Notes under the pieces: model-generated | The model's input: only the letters and a program-made list of their open reading frames with translations | What the model was told of the DNA's origin: nothing | Database searches by the model: none | Source: an uncultured Roseivirga sp. | GTDB lineage: Bacteria; Bacteroidota; Bacteroidia; Cytophagales; Cyclobacteriaceae | Length of the DNA: 64,000 nucleotides | Assembly: GCA_947493005.1 (NCBI GenBank) | Contig: CANLOY010000006.1 | Location: 62,001 to 126,000 of the forward strand | Direction of reading: 5' to 3' | Shown: positions 17,151 through 25,453 of the stretch, one piece after another | Numbering within the stretch: the stretch's first letter is position 1 | Layout: the number at the start of each line of letters is the position of its first letter | Made by a program: the position numbers and the translations under genes

Positions 17151-18252
17151 TGCTCTTAACCGTAGACTCTCGAATAATTTCCTCCAAAAATGACTCTATT
17201 CTCTCAGTCAAACATTCGGGAGTGAAATACCTATGAGAAAAATGAAGTGCTTTTTCAGACATTGCTTTTCTAACCTCAGGCTTACTAACCATTTTATCCA
17301 AATCGATACACATCTGTGAAAACTCTTTCGATACAAAGCCTAGTTTTTCTTTTTCAATAAGACCGTCTGGATCATGATCCAATGTTATAGTAGGACATCC
17401 TTGGAGCCAAGCTTGAATAAAATTGTTACCAAAACCTTCTGGCTTACAAGTATGGACTAAACACATGGCTTCAGATAAGACTCCATTAACAAATTCAGGT
17501 GATTGCTTACCTAAGAAGTGAAAATTTTCAGCCTCCTCAGCTTTTGAAATAGTGTATCTGTAGGGAATTTCTTCTTGTATATCCCCTATCATAATAAAAT
17601 CAAGATTTGAGTTTCTTTCACAAAATTTCTCAGCAAGTTTAACAAATATTTCAGGCCTTTTGATAGCTTTCAGATTTGCTACCCACAGTACGAATGGCTT
17701 AGGCCAAGAAAAGGTTTCTTTTGATAAACTAGCAGCATTCCATATCGTGGCTTGTTTCTTTACAGGCAAAATATTTAAATACTGGCTATTTAATACAGTT
17801 ACCGCATCAACTTTTTTTATGTAATGGTATGCTATTGCACTACTCATCATGTGCTTTAGATAATACAATACTTTCCTGAAGGCATTCATACCTTTCTTTT
17901 GAGCATATGCGAAACGTTGTGTGTCTCTTTTGCTAGATACTGCAAAAACTAATGGAATATTAAACCCTTGCTTAACTTTTATAATGTTTGGAAAATTCCT
18001 TTTATTATATCTCCAATAGATGACATCAGGTCTGTGTTTTTTGAAAAAAAATCGAATCTGCTCGACATCGAGAAGATTTAAAGGTTCTACAGGGTAATTA
18101 ACACCTATATACTTTGTCAATTTATTTTTTCCTACTGACGCATAAATTACTTCATGACCTTTTCGAAGCAGGCCTTGAGCAATTAAATCACATTGCATTT
18201 CACTTCCACCTAGTGAGTCAAGAATGTGGGCATTGACAATGGCTACCTTCAT
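17143..18252 (-). CDS. GT4-family glycosyltransferase
   Basis: 369 residues. VNAHILDSLGGSEMQCDLIA in the N-terminal domain is the GGSE/GGxE acceptor motif of GT4 enzymes. The donor domain starts near residue 180 (PFVLWVANLKAIKRPEIFV) and has CKPEGFGNNFIQAWLQG near 270, in which Glu of the EX7E motif is kept and the second position is again replaced, here by residues of IQAW. It is a cytoplasmic sugar transferase of the cluster. The gene begins 28 bp after the GT42-like gene and overlaps the following fusion gene by 8 bp. Confidence 0.87.
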   Translation of the reverse strand: MKVAIVNAHILDSLGGSEMQCDLIAQGLLRKGHEVIYASVGKNKLTKYIGVNYPVEPLNLLDVEQIRFFFKKHRPDVIYWRYNKRNFPNIIKVKQGFNIPLVFAVSSKRDTQRFAYAQKKGMNAFRKVLYYLKHMMSSAIAYHYIKKVDAVTVLNSQYLNILPVKKQATIWNAASLSKETFSWPKPFVLWVANLKAIKRPEIFVKLAEKFCERNSNLDFIMIGDIQEEIPYRYTISKAEEAENFHFLGKQSPEFVNGVLSEAMCLVHTCKPEGFGNNFIQAWLQGCPTITLDHDPDGLIEKEKLGFVSKEFSQMCIDLDKMVSKPEVRKAMSEKALHFSHRYFTPECLTERIESFLEEIIRESTVKSNV

Positions 18253-18279
18253 ATAAAACTATTTTCCCTCATAACTCTG

Positions 18280-19206
18280 TTACATTTTAAAAAGTGGCAA
18301 CCTGGGATAAAGAATAGTTCCATCATTTATAACTGATATTTCAACTCCTGACTTCTTCCTCATCCAATCACTCAAATGATAAACATATTCCGGGACAGTG
18401 TTTTTTGAAAACCTCTCTTCAGTAAATAATTCAAAGCCAATGGGTTCATTGGCTTGTTTTACCTCCAGCCTATATTTCTCATATACTTCTTTGTATTGCG
18501 GTGCGTCCCAAAAATGGTCAAACCCCCCTTTCATATCCATACCACAAAGTACTATTTTTTTATAGCCAAGTTGATAGGCTAAAACTATTAACAACGCCAT
18601 CGAACTACGCAATTTTGGGATAAACTTTGTGAGCTTACCAAAAGGCATAAGATCAAGTAAATCTAAATATTCCAGTACCAAATCTATATCCGTTTCAACC
18701 ATCATGTGAAGCGGGTATTCATTTAGAAAATAAACTTCGTTCTGCTTTAAGAGCTCTACTCTTTTATCATTAAGATCAACTTTATTATTGGCTATAGCAC
18801 TTCCTCTAAGAATAAATGGCACATGTTTAAGTGATTCATGCCTATCAGCCAATATATCGAGGGTCATGTCTAGAATTTCATCGCCCTCTGGAAACTGGAA
18901 CATATAATAAGTCGGTATAAAATCATTAATGAACCAATAGTTGAACCCAATGGAATCACACTCACCGATCTCCTTCCACATTTCATCTGAGATTTGATTA
19001 ATGCTTGGACCACTTCCCAAGAGAAATATTGTATCTGACTTTTTGTGGTTCAAAATATCATCTTGAATAACCTTCCCATGCCATGAATTGACTGATTTGA
19101 TATTGTTATGATACATATTCACCATCTCTGAAATAGTAAAATTGAAAACTTTATCTTCTCTTGGAGGGCTAATATTTAGAAGTCGTTTTACGAGTTGTTT
19201 AATCAT
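18280..19206 (-). CDS. GT42-like / DUF115-like protein, possible nonulosonate transferase
   Basis: 308 residues. FLLGSGPSINQIS near residue 60 resembles the nucleotide-binding GNGPSL motif of CMP-sialic acid:glycan sialyltransferases of family GT42 (CstI/CstII) and of the related DUF115/MptE-like proteins. SSMALLIVLAYQLGYKKIVLCGMDM near 200-225 (two adjoining segments) matches the second conserved block, in which CstII has a similar helix-strand ending in a Gly-x-Asp. DHFWD follows. The gene sits in a cluster that makes a CMP-nonulosonate, so transfer of pseudaminic acid is an attractive role. DUF115 proteins also occur in flagellin glycosylation with Pse (Maf-like). The distinction is not settled by the sequence. 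Confidence 0.55.
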   Translation of the reverse strand: MIKQLVKRLLNISPPREDKVFNFTISEMVNMYHNNIKSVNSWHGKVIQDDILNHKKSDTIFLLGSGPSINQISDEMWKEIGECDSIGFNYWFINDFIPTYYMFQFPEGDEILDMTLDILADRHESLKHVPFILRGSAIANNKVDLNDKRVELLKQNEVYFLNEYPLHMMVETDIDLVLEYLDLLDLMPFGKLTKFIPKLRSSMALLIVLAYQLGYKKIVLCGMDMKGGFDHFWDAPQYKEVYEKYRLEVKQANEPIGFELFTEERFSKNTVPEYVYHLSDWMRKKSGVEISVINDGTILYPRLPLFKM

Positions 19207-19223
19207 AAATTACAAATAGATTA

Positions 19224-21020
19224 TTACAGTTTTTGAAGGGAAACCATCTTACTAAATCCAGAATTATTTGCCAATAACTCATCATAGGTCCCTTTAGCAA
19301 CAATTTGTCCATTATCCAACAATACCACAATATCCGATGTCCTTATTGTAGATAATCTATGCGCAACCATTATTATGGTATAATTTCCTTTTAATGACTC
19401 TATACTTTCTTTGATTTCTATTTCGGTTGCAGAATCCAATGCAGACGTTGCCTCATCTAGTATTAAAATATCAACCTCTTTAAACAATTCTCTTGCAATT
19501 GATATTCGTTGCTTTTGTCCTCCGCTAAGGTTAATTCCATTATTCCCGATCTCTGTTTGTTCTTTGAGCTCAAGGCTATTGATAAAATTCTCTAAGGATG
19601 CGCTTTTTATAGCACGCTCAAACCTACCTATATTTTCTTCATTAGGTTCTGCCCAGAGCGTCACATTATTAAAAACTGTATCCGTAAAAATAGCAGCATC
19701 CTGAGTAATATAGCCAATTCGTTTTCTGTAAGTTTCAATGTTATAGTCTGTAATGCTCTTTCCATTTATCAGAACATCACCTTCAGTAGGTTTAAATAGT
19801 CCTGCAATGAGATTCGCGGCTGTCGTTTTTCCACTCCCACTTTCACCAACAAATGCAACGGTTTTATTTTTACCTATTTTAAGATTAATGTCTCTTAAAA
19901 CTGGATCTCCTCCATAACCGAAGCTTAAATTTACCATCTCTATTTCTTCCTCTAATCCAGCAAAAATTTCTTCGCCATCTGCTTCTTTATTTTTCTTTAA
20001 TCCCTTCAAGAAATCACTCATATTCTCTAGTGACCCTGAAGTTTCAAGAAAATGGTTCCAATTGGTTTGAAGTACTACTAAGCTACCTAATGCTCTATAG
20101 AAGAAAAGTAGACTGAGAATTATGCCTGACATTTCTTGCCCAAAGTACTCAACCTGAACAATGATTATGATCACTACAACCGTAACGATAAGCGGTTCTC
20201 TACTTGCCTTTAATATGGCATTATAGAAACCCACTTTTATTAAGTCCTTCTTAATTCTGTCCACACTTCTTTTAAGCTTATCTCCGTAAAGTCGAGACTG
20301 CCCCGTTGCTTTTAAATACTTGAAAAACAGTACCATTTGAATGATGATCCCTTCAAAGGCATTTGCTTCCTTAGTATAGGACCGAGATAGTTTCTTTGTT
20401 CGGTTATAAATGACCTTAAAAATCACGTTTGTCAAACCTCCACCAATTCCTACAAAAAGTGTAAATTCAGGATTTGCATTAAAGGCAAAGAAGCCATAAA
20501 TAAGGATCAATGCTCCCGATTGAATGGTAGCTGCAAATGAATAGAATGCAGTATTCACACGACCAGTTTCACCAGTGAGCGTATTTTGAATCCTACCTGC
20601 ATCTGAAGTTACAAAAGTGGTGTAGTCATATGACGTCAAACCGTCAATACCCATATAACGTATATGCTGCATAAAATACTGCTGTACAGTGACTCTATAC
20701 AAGGTCTCAAAAAACCTAGCTATCCCTTTAAGTATAAAGAAGATCAGCATGACGACCAATATGGTTATGACACTGACACCTATTCCTGATGATTCAAGGT
20801 AATCAATTAAGAACCCAAGATTACCCAAGTTTTCTGCAGACGCTTCTTCATTACTTACTGTCTCTAATAATGGCAAGAACATCGCTAGACCAAAACCATC
20901 AAAAACTCCTACCACTAGACTAAAAGCGACTACAAAAAAGAGTCTGTACTTCAAGTGGTGATAGAAATAAGAAAAATAAGGGAGTTTCTTTCTAATTCCA
21001 GTCTTAAGAATATTCTTCAC
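19224..21020 (-). CDS. ABC transporter, fused permease-ATPase (MsbA/PglK-type exporter)
   Basis: 598 residues. An N-terminal six-helix transmembrane domain (to about 330) is followed by an ATPase domain with Walker A GESGSGKTTAANL near 390, signature NLSGGQKQRISIA near 495, Walker B ILILDEATSALDS near 518 and the H-loop VAHRLSTIR near 550. Half-transporters of this type work as homodimers and flip lipid-linked sugars or lipid A. In the middle of a glycan cluster that shows no Wzx in the visible part, it is the best candidate for moving the undecaprenyl-linked repeat unit or a lipid-linked sugar, as PglK does. That assignment is inference. Confidence 0.9.
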   Translation of the reverse strand: MKNILKTGIRKKLPYFSYFYHHLKYRLFFVVAFSLVVGVFDGFGLAMFLPLLETVSNEEASAENLGNLGFLIDYLESSGIGVSVITILVVMLIFFILKGIARFFETLYRVTVQQYFMQHIRYMGIDGLTSYDYTTFVTSDAGRIQNTLTGETGRVNTAFYSFAATIQSGALILIYGFFAFNANPEFTLFVGIGGGLTNVIFKVIYNRTKKLSRSYTKEANAFEGIIIQMVLFFKYLKATGQSRLYGDKLKRSVDRIKKDLIKVGFYNAILKASREPLIVTVVVIIIIVQVEYFGQEMSGIILSLLFFYRALGSLVVLQTNWNHFLETSGSLENMSDFLKGLKKNKEADGEEIFAGLEEEIEMVNLSFGYGGDPVLRDINLKIGKNKTVAFVGESGSGKTTAANLIAGLFKPTEGDVLINGKSITDYNIETYRKRIGYITQDAAIFTDTVFNNVTLWAEPNEENIGRFERAIKSASLENFINSLELKEQTEIGNNGINLSGGQKQRISIARELFKEVDILILDEATSALDSATEIEIKESIESLKGNYTIIMVAHRLSTIRTSDIVVLLDNGQIVAKGTYDELLANNSGFSKMVSLQKL

Positions 21021-21038
21021 TAATTAATGTTTAATAGA

Positions 21039-22292
21039 TTATGAATGGTAACCTCTTCCAATCAGAATGTAACCATTCTTTTTATCAGTGCTTTCTCCTG
21101 GCCCAGTAATTTTGAAATCGGAAAATGATTCAATTTGATCTAGAGCCATATCATTGTCTCCTGATGTGATCAGTTTTTCAATAAAATCATCTTTTAATTC
21201 CCACTCCCAATCTTCATTTTTCACCCAGACATCTAAGTTTCGATGTTGATCCATTAAATAGCGAAAGGCAGATTTAGAAATCCCAATCCAATCCAGAAAC
21301 ATTTCCAAGTTATCTGGTTCTTTGACTACATATTTTTTCACCATATCAACACCTTGTTCTCGAGTCATTCTTCTCAAACGAATCTCACGAGAGGCATGAT
21401 CTGTCACTTTACCGTAACCCCATTTCAGGTACTTGATATAGTCATGTACATCTGAATAATTATAGCAATCCACATCATTATAGGTATCAAAAGTACGTGT
21501 CTGCTCTTCGGTCTTGTAAGCATACATTTTGATCATTTCTTCATGTTGCGCCTTACTATCCCATCGCATATAATTATTAAGGTATATACCTCTTACCCCT
21601 ACACGTTCAATTTCTTTATCGTCTGGATATTGATACTGAACAATATCTTCTTTAGAAATACCATCAAATTCATTAACAAGATCTTCTGCTTCAACGCCCA
21701 TTAAATCATGCTCTTTGCGATACTTTCGAGTCATCTCCACCTCATCAAGGTGTGAAAACATTCCTACTTGATCGATTCCTTGATGAGCACCCCAAACAAT
21801 CAAGGGAATCTTGAACTTTACAGCCATTTGAACTGGGTACACAGTTTGTCCTGCTAAACAATGCCAATACATACTGCCTATTTTTCGAATAGTGGCTCTC
21901 GTGACTCTCTTAACGGTTTCTGGTTTAACCGTTAGTGTCATAATATCGCAATCAAATTTGATCCTTAAGTTGGCAAGATTCCTAACACCTTCAGCTGTAT
22001 TATAATGTTTGTTATAGGTAACCAAAAGGGGGTTCATACCATAGACATTTTTGATTGTATGAACAATGAAATAAGAATCTCGCGCTCCACTTACAGGTAT
22101 AATACAGTCATAATTATTCTGAGAAGTATTCTTATAACTCTCTAAAATTGACTTCAACTTATTTGCTCTTGGAAACCAATCTATAGTATCTTTCTCTTCG
22201 TGCACTCGACAGCCACTACAGATTCCTTTATCATCGAAAACCAAATTGAGTGGATGATTTTCAGGATATAAGCACCTCTTGCAGTATCTCAT
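21039..22292 (-). CDS. N-acetyl sugar amidotransferase, PseA/WbpG family (copy with altered PP-loop)
   Basis: 417 residues. N-terminal zinc-type cysteines are present in RYCKRCLYP and CSGCRVHE (about residues 3-31). The adenylation P-loop near residue 69 reads PVSGARDSYF instead of SGGKDS. The family uses ammonia from a HisH-like glutaminase, relayed through a HisF-like barrel, to turn an N-acetyl group into an acetamidino group (WbpG on UDP-sugars, PseA on CMP-Pse). The length is about 40 residues above its paralogue at 23781-24911, with an extra C-terminal segment. It overlaps the hisF-like gene by 4 bp. Its altered loop suggests a changed substrate or mechanism; it could also be non-catalytic. 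Confidence 0.8.
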   Translation of the reverse strand: MRYCKRCLYPENHPLNLVFDDKGICSGCRVHEEKDTIDWFPRANKLKSILESYKNTSQNNYDCIIPVSGARDSYFIVHTIKNVYGMNPLLVTYNKHYNTAEGVRNLANLRIKFDCDIMTLTVKPETVKRVTRATIRKIGSMYWHCLAGQTVYPVQMAVKFKIPLIVWGAHQGIDQVGMFSHLDEVEMTRKYRKEHDLMGVEAEDLVNEFDGISKEDIVQYQYPDDKEIERVGVRGIYLNNYMRWDSKAQHEEMIKMYAYKTEEQTRTFDTYNDVDCYNYSDVHDYIKYLKWGYGKVTDHASREIRLRRMTREQGVDMVKKYVVKEPDNLEMFLDWIGISKSAFRYLMDQHRNLDVWVKNEDWEWELKDDFIEKLITSGDNDMALDQIESFSDFKITGPGESTDKKNGYILIGRGYHS

Positions 22293-23155
22293 ATTTCTTC
22301 CTTTTCTATTTTAATAAATAACATGTCTTCTAACACTTTGTCAGCCTTTTTCAACAAGCGTCCGTCTTTATCAAAATCATTTTCATTGTAATCTGCATGT
22401 GTTTCTAGCCTAACGTCTAAAGTTTTGACGATATGGGCCTTTGTGGTATTCACACTGTGTTCCGTAAAGTGGAAAAAATTTGCCGCAGATGCTGCCCTCA
22501 CCTCGGTCTGCCCTAGAACATTTACAAAATCGGTAGCGTTCTTTGCACCCCCAGCAGCTATTACTGGTACCGTCACTCCTTCACATACTGAATTAATAAG
22601 TTCCAAATCATACCCTTTGTACGAGCCATCTCTATCAACAGAGTTAATAAGAATTTCCCCCGCTCCTAGCCTCTCCATAGAAACCGCGAATTTTGCAGGG
22701 CTGAAATCTAGAGTTTTCTTTTCTAAATAATCATATACCTTATATCCAGCCGGAGTATGTAACGCATCAATAGAAACGACCACACACTGATTGCCAAATA
22801 CACTTGCCGCCTTCGAAATTAATTCAGGGTTCTGAATAGCTGCTTGGTTAAAGGATACTTTATCGGCTCCACAATGCATAAGTTCCCGAATATGCTCTAT
22901 TGAGCGAATTCCTCCGCCAACTGTCAGAGGCACGTATGATTTAGCAGAAGCTTGCTTAACCATATCATAATCAGGCATACAACCTCCTTTGCTTGCCGTA
23001 ATATCTAACAAAACAATTTCATCGATACCCCAACTATTTAGGAATTCAAGTGCTATTGGCGGTTTACCTACTGGTAAATAGCGATTGAAATTAATACTTT
23101 GCACTACAATCCCATCCCTGACCACTACAGTGGCTGCAATTCTTTTCTTAAGCAT
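22289..23155 (-). CDS. HisF-like ammonia-channel subunit of sugar amidotransferase (WbpI/Cj1314-like)
   Basis: 288 residues, TIM barrel. Conserved HisF segments are DEIVLLDITAS near 46, PLTVGGGIRS near 77, CGADKVSFNQAA near 93, VVVSIDA near 127 and GAGEILINSVDRDG near 165. By manual alignment with the histidine-pathway enzyme (AKRIIACLDVKDG), the catalytic Asp11 is Val here (KRIAATVVVRDG), while the Asp of VVVSIDA is kept. Loss of this acid fits a barrel that channels ammonia but no longer cyclises PRFAR. Together with the flanking HisH-like and PseA/WbpG-type genes this points to amidino-sugar synthesis rather than histidine synthesis. A roughly 35-residue C-terminal extension exceeds normal HisF length. 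Confidence 0.88.
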   Translation of the reverse strand: MLKKRIAATVVVRDGIVVQSINFNRYLPVGKPPIALEFLNSWGIDEIVLLDITASKGGCMPDYDMVKQASAKSYVPLTVGGGIRSIEHIRELMHCGADKVSFNQAAIQNPELISKAASVFGNQCVVVSIDALHTPAGYKVYDYLEKKTLDFSPAKFAVSMERLGAGEILINSVDRDGSYKGYDLELINSVCEGVTVPVIAAGGAKNATDFVNVLGQTEVRAASAANFFHFTEHSVNTTKAHIVKTLDVRLETHADYNENDFDKDGRLLKKADKVLEDMLFIKIEKEEI

Positions 23156-23157
23156 AG

Positions 23158-23784
23158 TTATAGCGCATTGAAAAAGCTTCTAAATAATTTAAGTCCACTA
23201 GTTTGGCTCTTTTCTGGATGAAATTGAACACCAAATACATTGTCCTTTTGAACTGCCGCAATTACATTGATATCATAATCGCAGTGTGCCACGACATGTT
23301 CTTTACTTTCTGGATTAAAGAAATAGCTATGGTCAAAGTAGAAATTTGCACCCTTTTCATTCTTCCTAAACAATGAGCACTCCTCTTTATAATTCACATT
23401 GTTCCACCCAACATGAGGCACTGCATATTCAGGTTTCAATTCAAGTTTTTCGACTCTTCCACCGATCCAATTGAGTCCTTTATGCACTCCTTTCTCCATT
23501 GATTCGGTTGCCATCAATTGCATACCTACACAAATACCCAAGATTGGTTTGTTATTGGCCAATACTTGTTCATTTAAAAGTGGAATAAGGTTTCTAGATT
23601 TCAGGTTGTTCATAGCCTCTTCAAAAGCTCCAACACCGGGTAAAATCAAGACATCAGCTTCTTCAATAACTCTAAAGTCATCCGAAACCTCTAGCTTCTT
23701 GTATCCCAAAAACTTGATAGCATTACCAACTGAATAGGTATTTCCGACACCATAGTCAATTATAACAATGTTTGGTTGTTTCAT
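23158..23784 (-). CDS. HisH-like glutamine amidotransferase subunit (WbpH/Cj1315-like)
   Basis: 208 residues, class I glutaminase. The oxyanion segment LPGVGAFEEAM near 49 precedes the nucleophile Cys in ILGICVGMQLM near 83. The His and Glu of the triad are in VQFHPEKSQ near 187. The enzyme releases ammonia from glutamine and feeds it to the HisF-like barrel encoded 2 bp downstream. Gene order (amidotransferase, HisH, HisF, amidotransferase) is that of PseA/WbpG systems and not of a his operon, since no other histidine genes are nearby. It overlaps the upstream amidotransferase gene by 4 bp. Confidence 0.9.
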   Translation of the reverse strand: MKQPNIVIIDYGVGNTYSVGNAIKFLGYKKLEVSDDFRVIEEADVLILPGVGAFEEAMNNLKSRNLIPLLNEQVLANNKPILGICVGMQLMATESMEKGVHKGLNWIGGRVEKLELKPEYAVPHVGWNNVNYKEECSLFRKNEKGANFYFDHSYFFNPESKEHVVAHCDYDINVIAAVQKDNVFGVQFHPEKSQTSGLKLFRSFFNAL

Positions 23785-24911
23785 AAACCTACTCCTACTT
23801 CAAATTTTGGATAGTATTCTCCTGGCTTTTCTTTATGAAACAAATCAGTATTAACTGATTTATCTACTTGTTGCCAAAACTCTTCGACCGTTATTCCAAT
23901 ATATTTACTAAAACTCTCAATGTACTTTGGAGAACAAGAACCATCATATTTTTTGAGTAGTGCAATCCCTTCGTCTCTTGTCATTCTACCATTTCTTATA
24001 TCCTCATTGACATAATCAGATACACGACCAAATCCGAACTTCAGATATTTGATCATTTGATTGAATGTAACCCAATCTTCATCCAAAGAAGTAATACCAT
24101 GAGGATCGCCAATTTCCCATGGTTTTTCGGTTCTTATATCAAGTCCGCGAAGTGCTGCATAGTTACCATTATCAATCAATGACCAATCTTTCCAGAAATA
24201 ACCTAAAAAGGTAATTCTCAGGTTAGCATCATCCATGTCCTTTTCAGAAGGGTAATGATATTGCAATATCTCTTCCTTTCTAATCTCTTCACTAATCAGC
24301 CAGGTAATATCCCCGCCACCTAGTGTATTCATTTTCCGTAGGTTATTGCCATCACTACCATCCTTACCCATGACGTTTAAGTCTCCTAATTGCAATGCGG
24401 TATTCTCTCCCCACCAAATCAAAGGAATTTGATAAGCAATTGCCAAACGAGGCACACTACTAAATAAAGCTAGTTCTGTCGACTTGCACCAATTGGTAAA
24501 CTCAAAGAATGCTTGACGCATGAGTTTACGCCAGACTTGAGGTGCCGGATTAATGGATATACAATCAAAGCCATGCTCAATCATGTTCGAAACATTATCC
24601 ACTCCTCTTTGTGTCACTTGTTCTGGAGGGTAGCCAAGTGAAACCAATAATGGATTCATTTTAAGTACTTCTTTTACAAAAATGGCTTGACGTGTACTGT
24701 CCTTCCCTCCACTTACACCAATAATACAATCATAGCCTGAATGATTATTTTTCTTACCAAACTCAACTATGCCATCTAATTGCGCTCTTCTAGCATCCCA
24801 ATCAACAGTTTTGAGGCTTTCGTGGTAATTACAGGCAGGACAAATCCCATTCTCATCGAAACGAGTACCTGGACGCGTGTCCGTTTGCAAACACTTTTTA
24901 CAGTATTTCAT
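23781..24911 (-). CDS. N-acetyl sugar amidotransferase, PseA/WbpG family (canonical PP-loop)
   Basis: 376 residues, the normal length of the family. Cysteines in KYCKKCLQ and CPACNYHE (residues 3-28) form the N-terminal metal site. The ATP pyrophosphatase loop IGVSGGKDSTRQ near residue 66 is intact. WWGENTALQLGD near 160 is typical of WbpG/PseA proteins. It is expected to activate the acetamido oxygen by adenylation and replace it by ammonia, giving an acetamidino sugar. Whether the substrate is CMP-Pse (PseA) or a UDP-3-acetamido sugar (WbpG) is open: Pse genes are nearby, and so is a Gfo/DegT/GNAT set that could make a 3-amino sugar. It overlaps its neighbours by 1 and 4 bp. Confidence 0.88.
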   Translation of the reverse strand: MKYCKKCLQTDTRPGTRFDENGICPACNYHESLKTVDWDARRAQLDGIVEFGKKNNHSGYDCIIGVSGGKDSTRQAIFVKEVLKMNPLLVSLGYPPEQVTQRGVDNVSNMIEHGFDCISINPAPQVWRKLMRQAFFEFTNWCKSTELALFSSVPRLAIAYQIPLIWWGENTALQLGDLNVMGKDGSDGNNLRKMNTLGGGDITWLISEEIRKEEILQYHYPSEKDMDDANLRITFLGYFWKDWSLIDNGNYAALRGLDIRTEKPWEIGDPHGITSLDEDWVTFNQMIKYLKFGFGRVSDYVNEDIRNGRMTRDEGIALLKKYDGSCSPKYIESFSKYIGITVEEFWQQVDKSVNTDLFHKEKPGEYYPKFEVGVGL

Positions 24912-25453
24912 TATTTTTTCAATATTCCGTATTCCATGATATCGTGATAAACACCATTATTATAAATAGCTTCTTTTCGAATACCTTCTTCGTTCATTCC
25001 TAGTTTCTTTGCCAGTTTTTGCATACCAAGGTTTTCAGAGGAAGTACCACAATAGATTCGATGCAAATTCAAAGTATTAAAGCCATGCTTTATTATCAAG
25101 TTACCTGCCTCAAGCATTACTCCTTTCCCCCAAAAGCTTTTTTCTCCCAGTAAAAATGCAATTTCAGCATTACGGTCCACCCAGTTAATAGCTTGTAGGC
25201 TGATGTTACCAATGTGCATACCACTTTCTTTGTCTACAATTGCCAATATTATTGCACTTCTAGATTGTTGACTACTCTCTACAAATGCTTTGAGCATTGG
25301 TATTGTCATTGGAAACCTGCCATGAGAATTGTACTGAACAATTTCAGCATCATTCAACCAAAAGCTATAATTACCCAACACATCTGTCTCCATGAGAGGC
25401 CTTAGACAGATTGAATTTCCTTCCAGGAAAATATCCTTTCTTATTTCACTCAT
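24911..25453 (-). CDS. GNAT-family N-acetyltransferase (RimJ/RimL-like)
   Basis: 180 residues. A single GNAT domain of the Acetyltransf_3 type: ICLRPLMETDVLGNYSFWLND at the N-terminus (strand and helix), HIGNISLQAINW near 85, the acetyl-CoA loop EKSFWGKGVMLEAG near 115, then LNLHRIYCGTSSENLGMQKL near 137 and LGMNEEGIRKEA. It probably acetylates an amino group on a nucleotide-linked amino sugar made by the DegT aminotransferase in this segment. The N-acyl group would then be the target of the adjacent amidotransferase. It overlaps both neighbours (4 bp and 1 bp). Confidence 0.82.
   Translation of the reverse strand: MSEIRKDIFLEGNSICLRPLMETDVLGNYSFWLNDAEIVQYNSHGRFPMTIPMLKAFVESSQQSRSAIILAIVDKESGMHIGNISLQAINWVDRNAEIAFLLGEKSFWGKGVMLEAGNLIIKHGFNTLNLHRIYCGTSSENLGMQKLAKKLGMNEEGIRKEAIYNNGVYHDIMEYGILKK

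Noticed and set aside
22289-23784. HisF and HisH homologues as part of histidine biosynthesis
   Set aside because: No other his genes are nearby, both neighbours are PseA/WbpG amidotransferases, and the HisF-like protein lacks Asp11.
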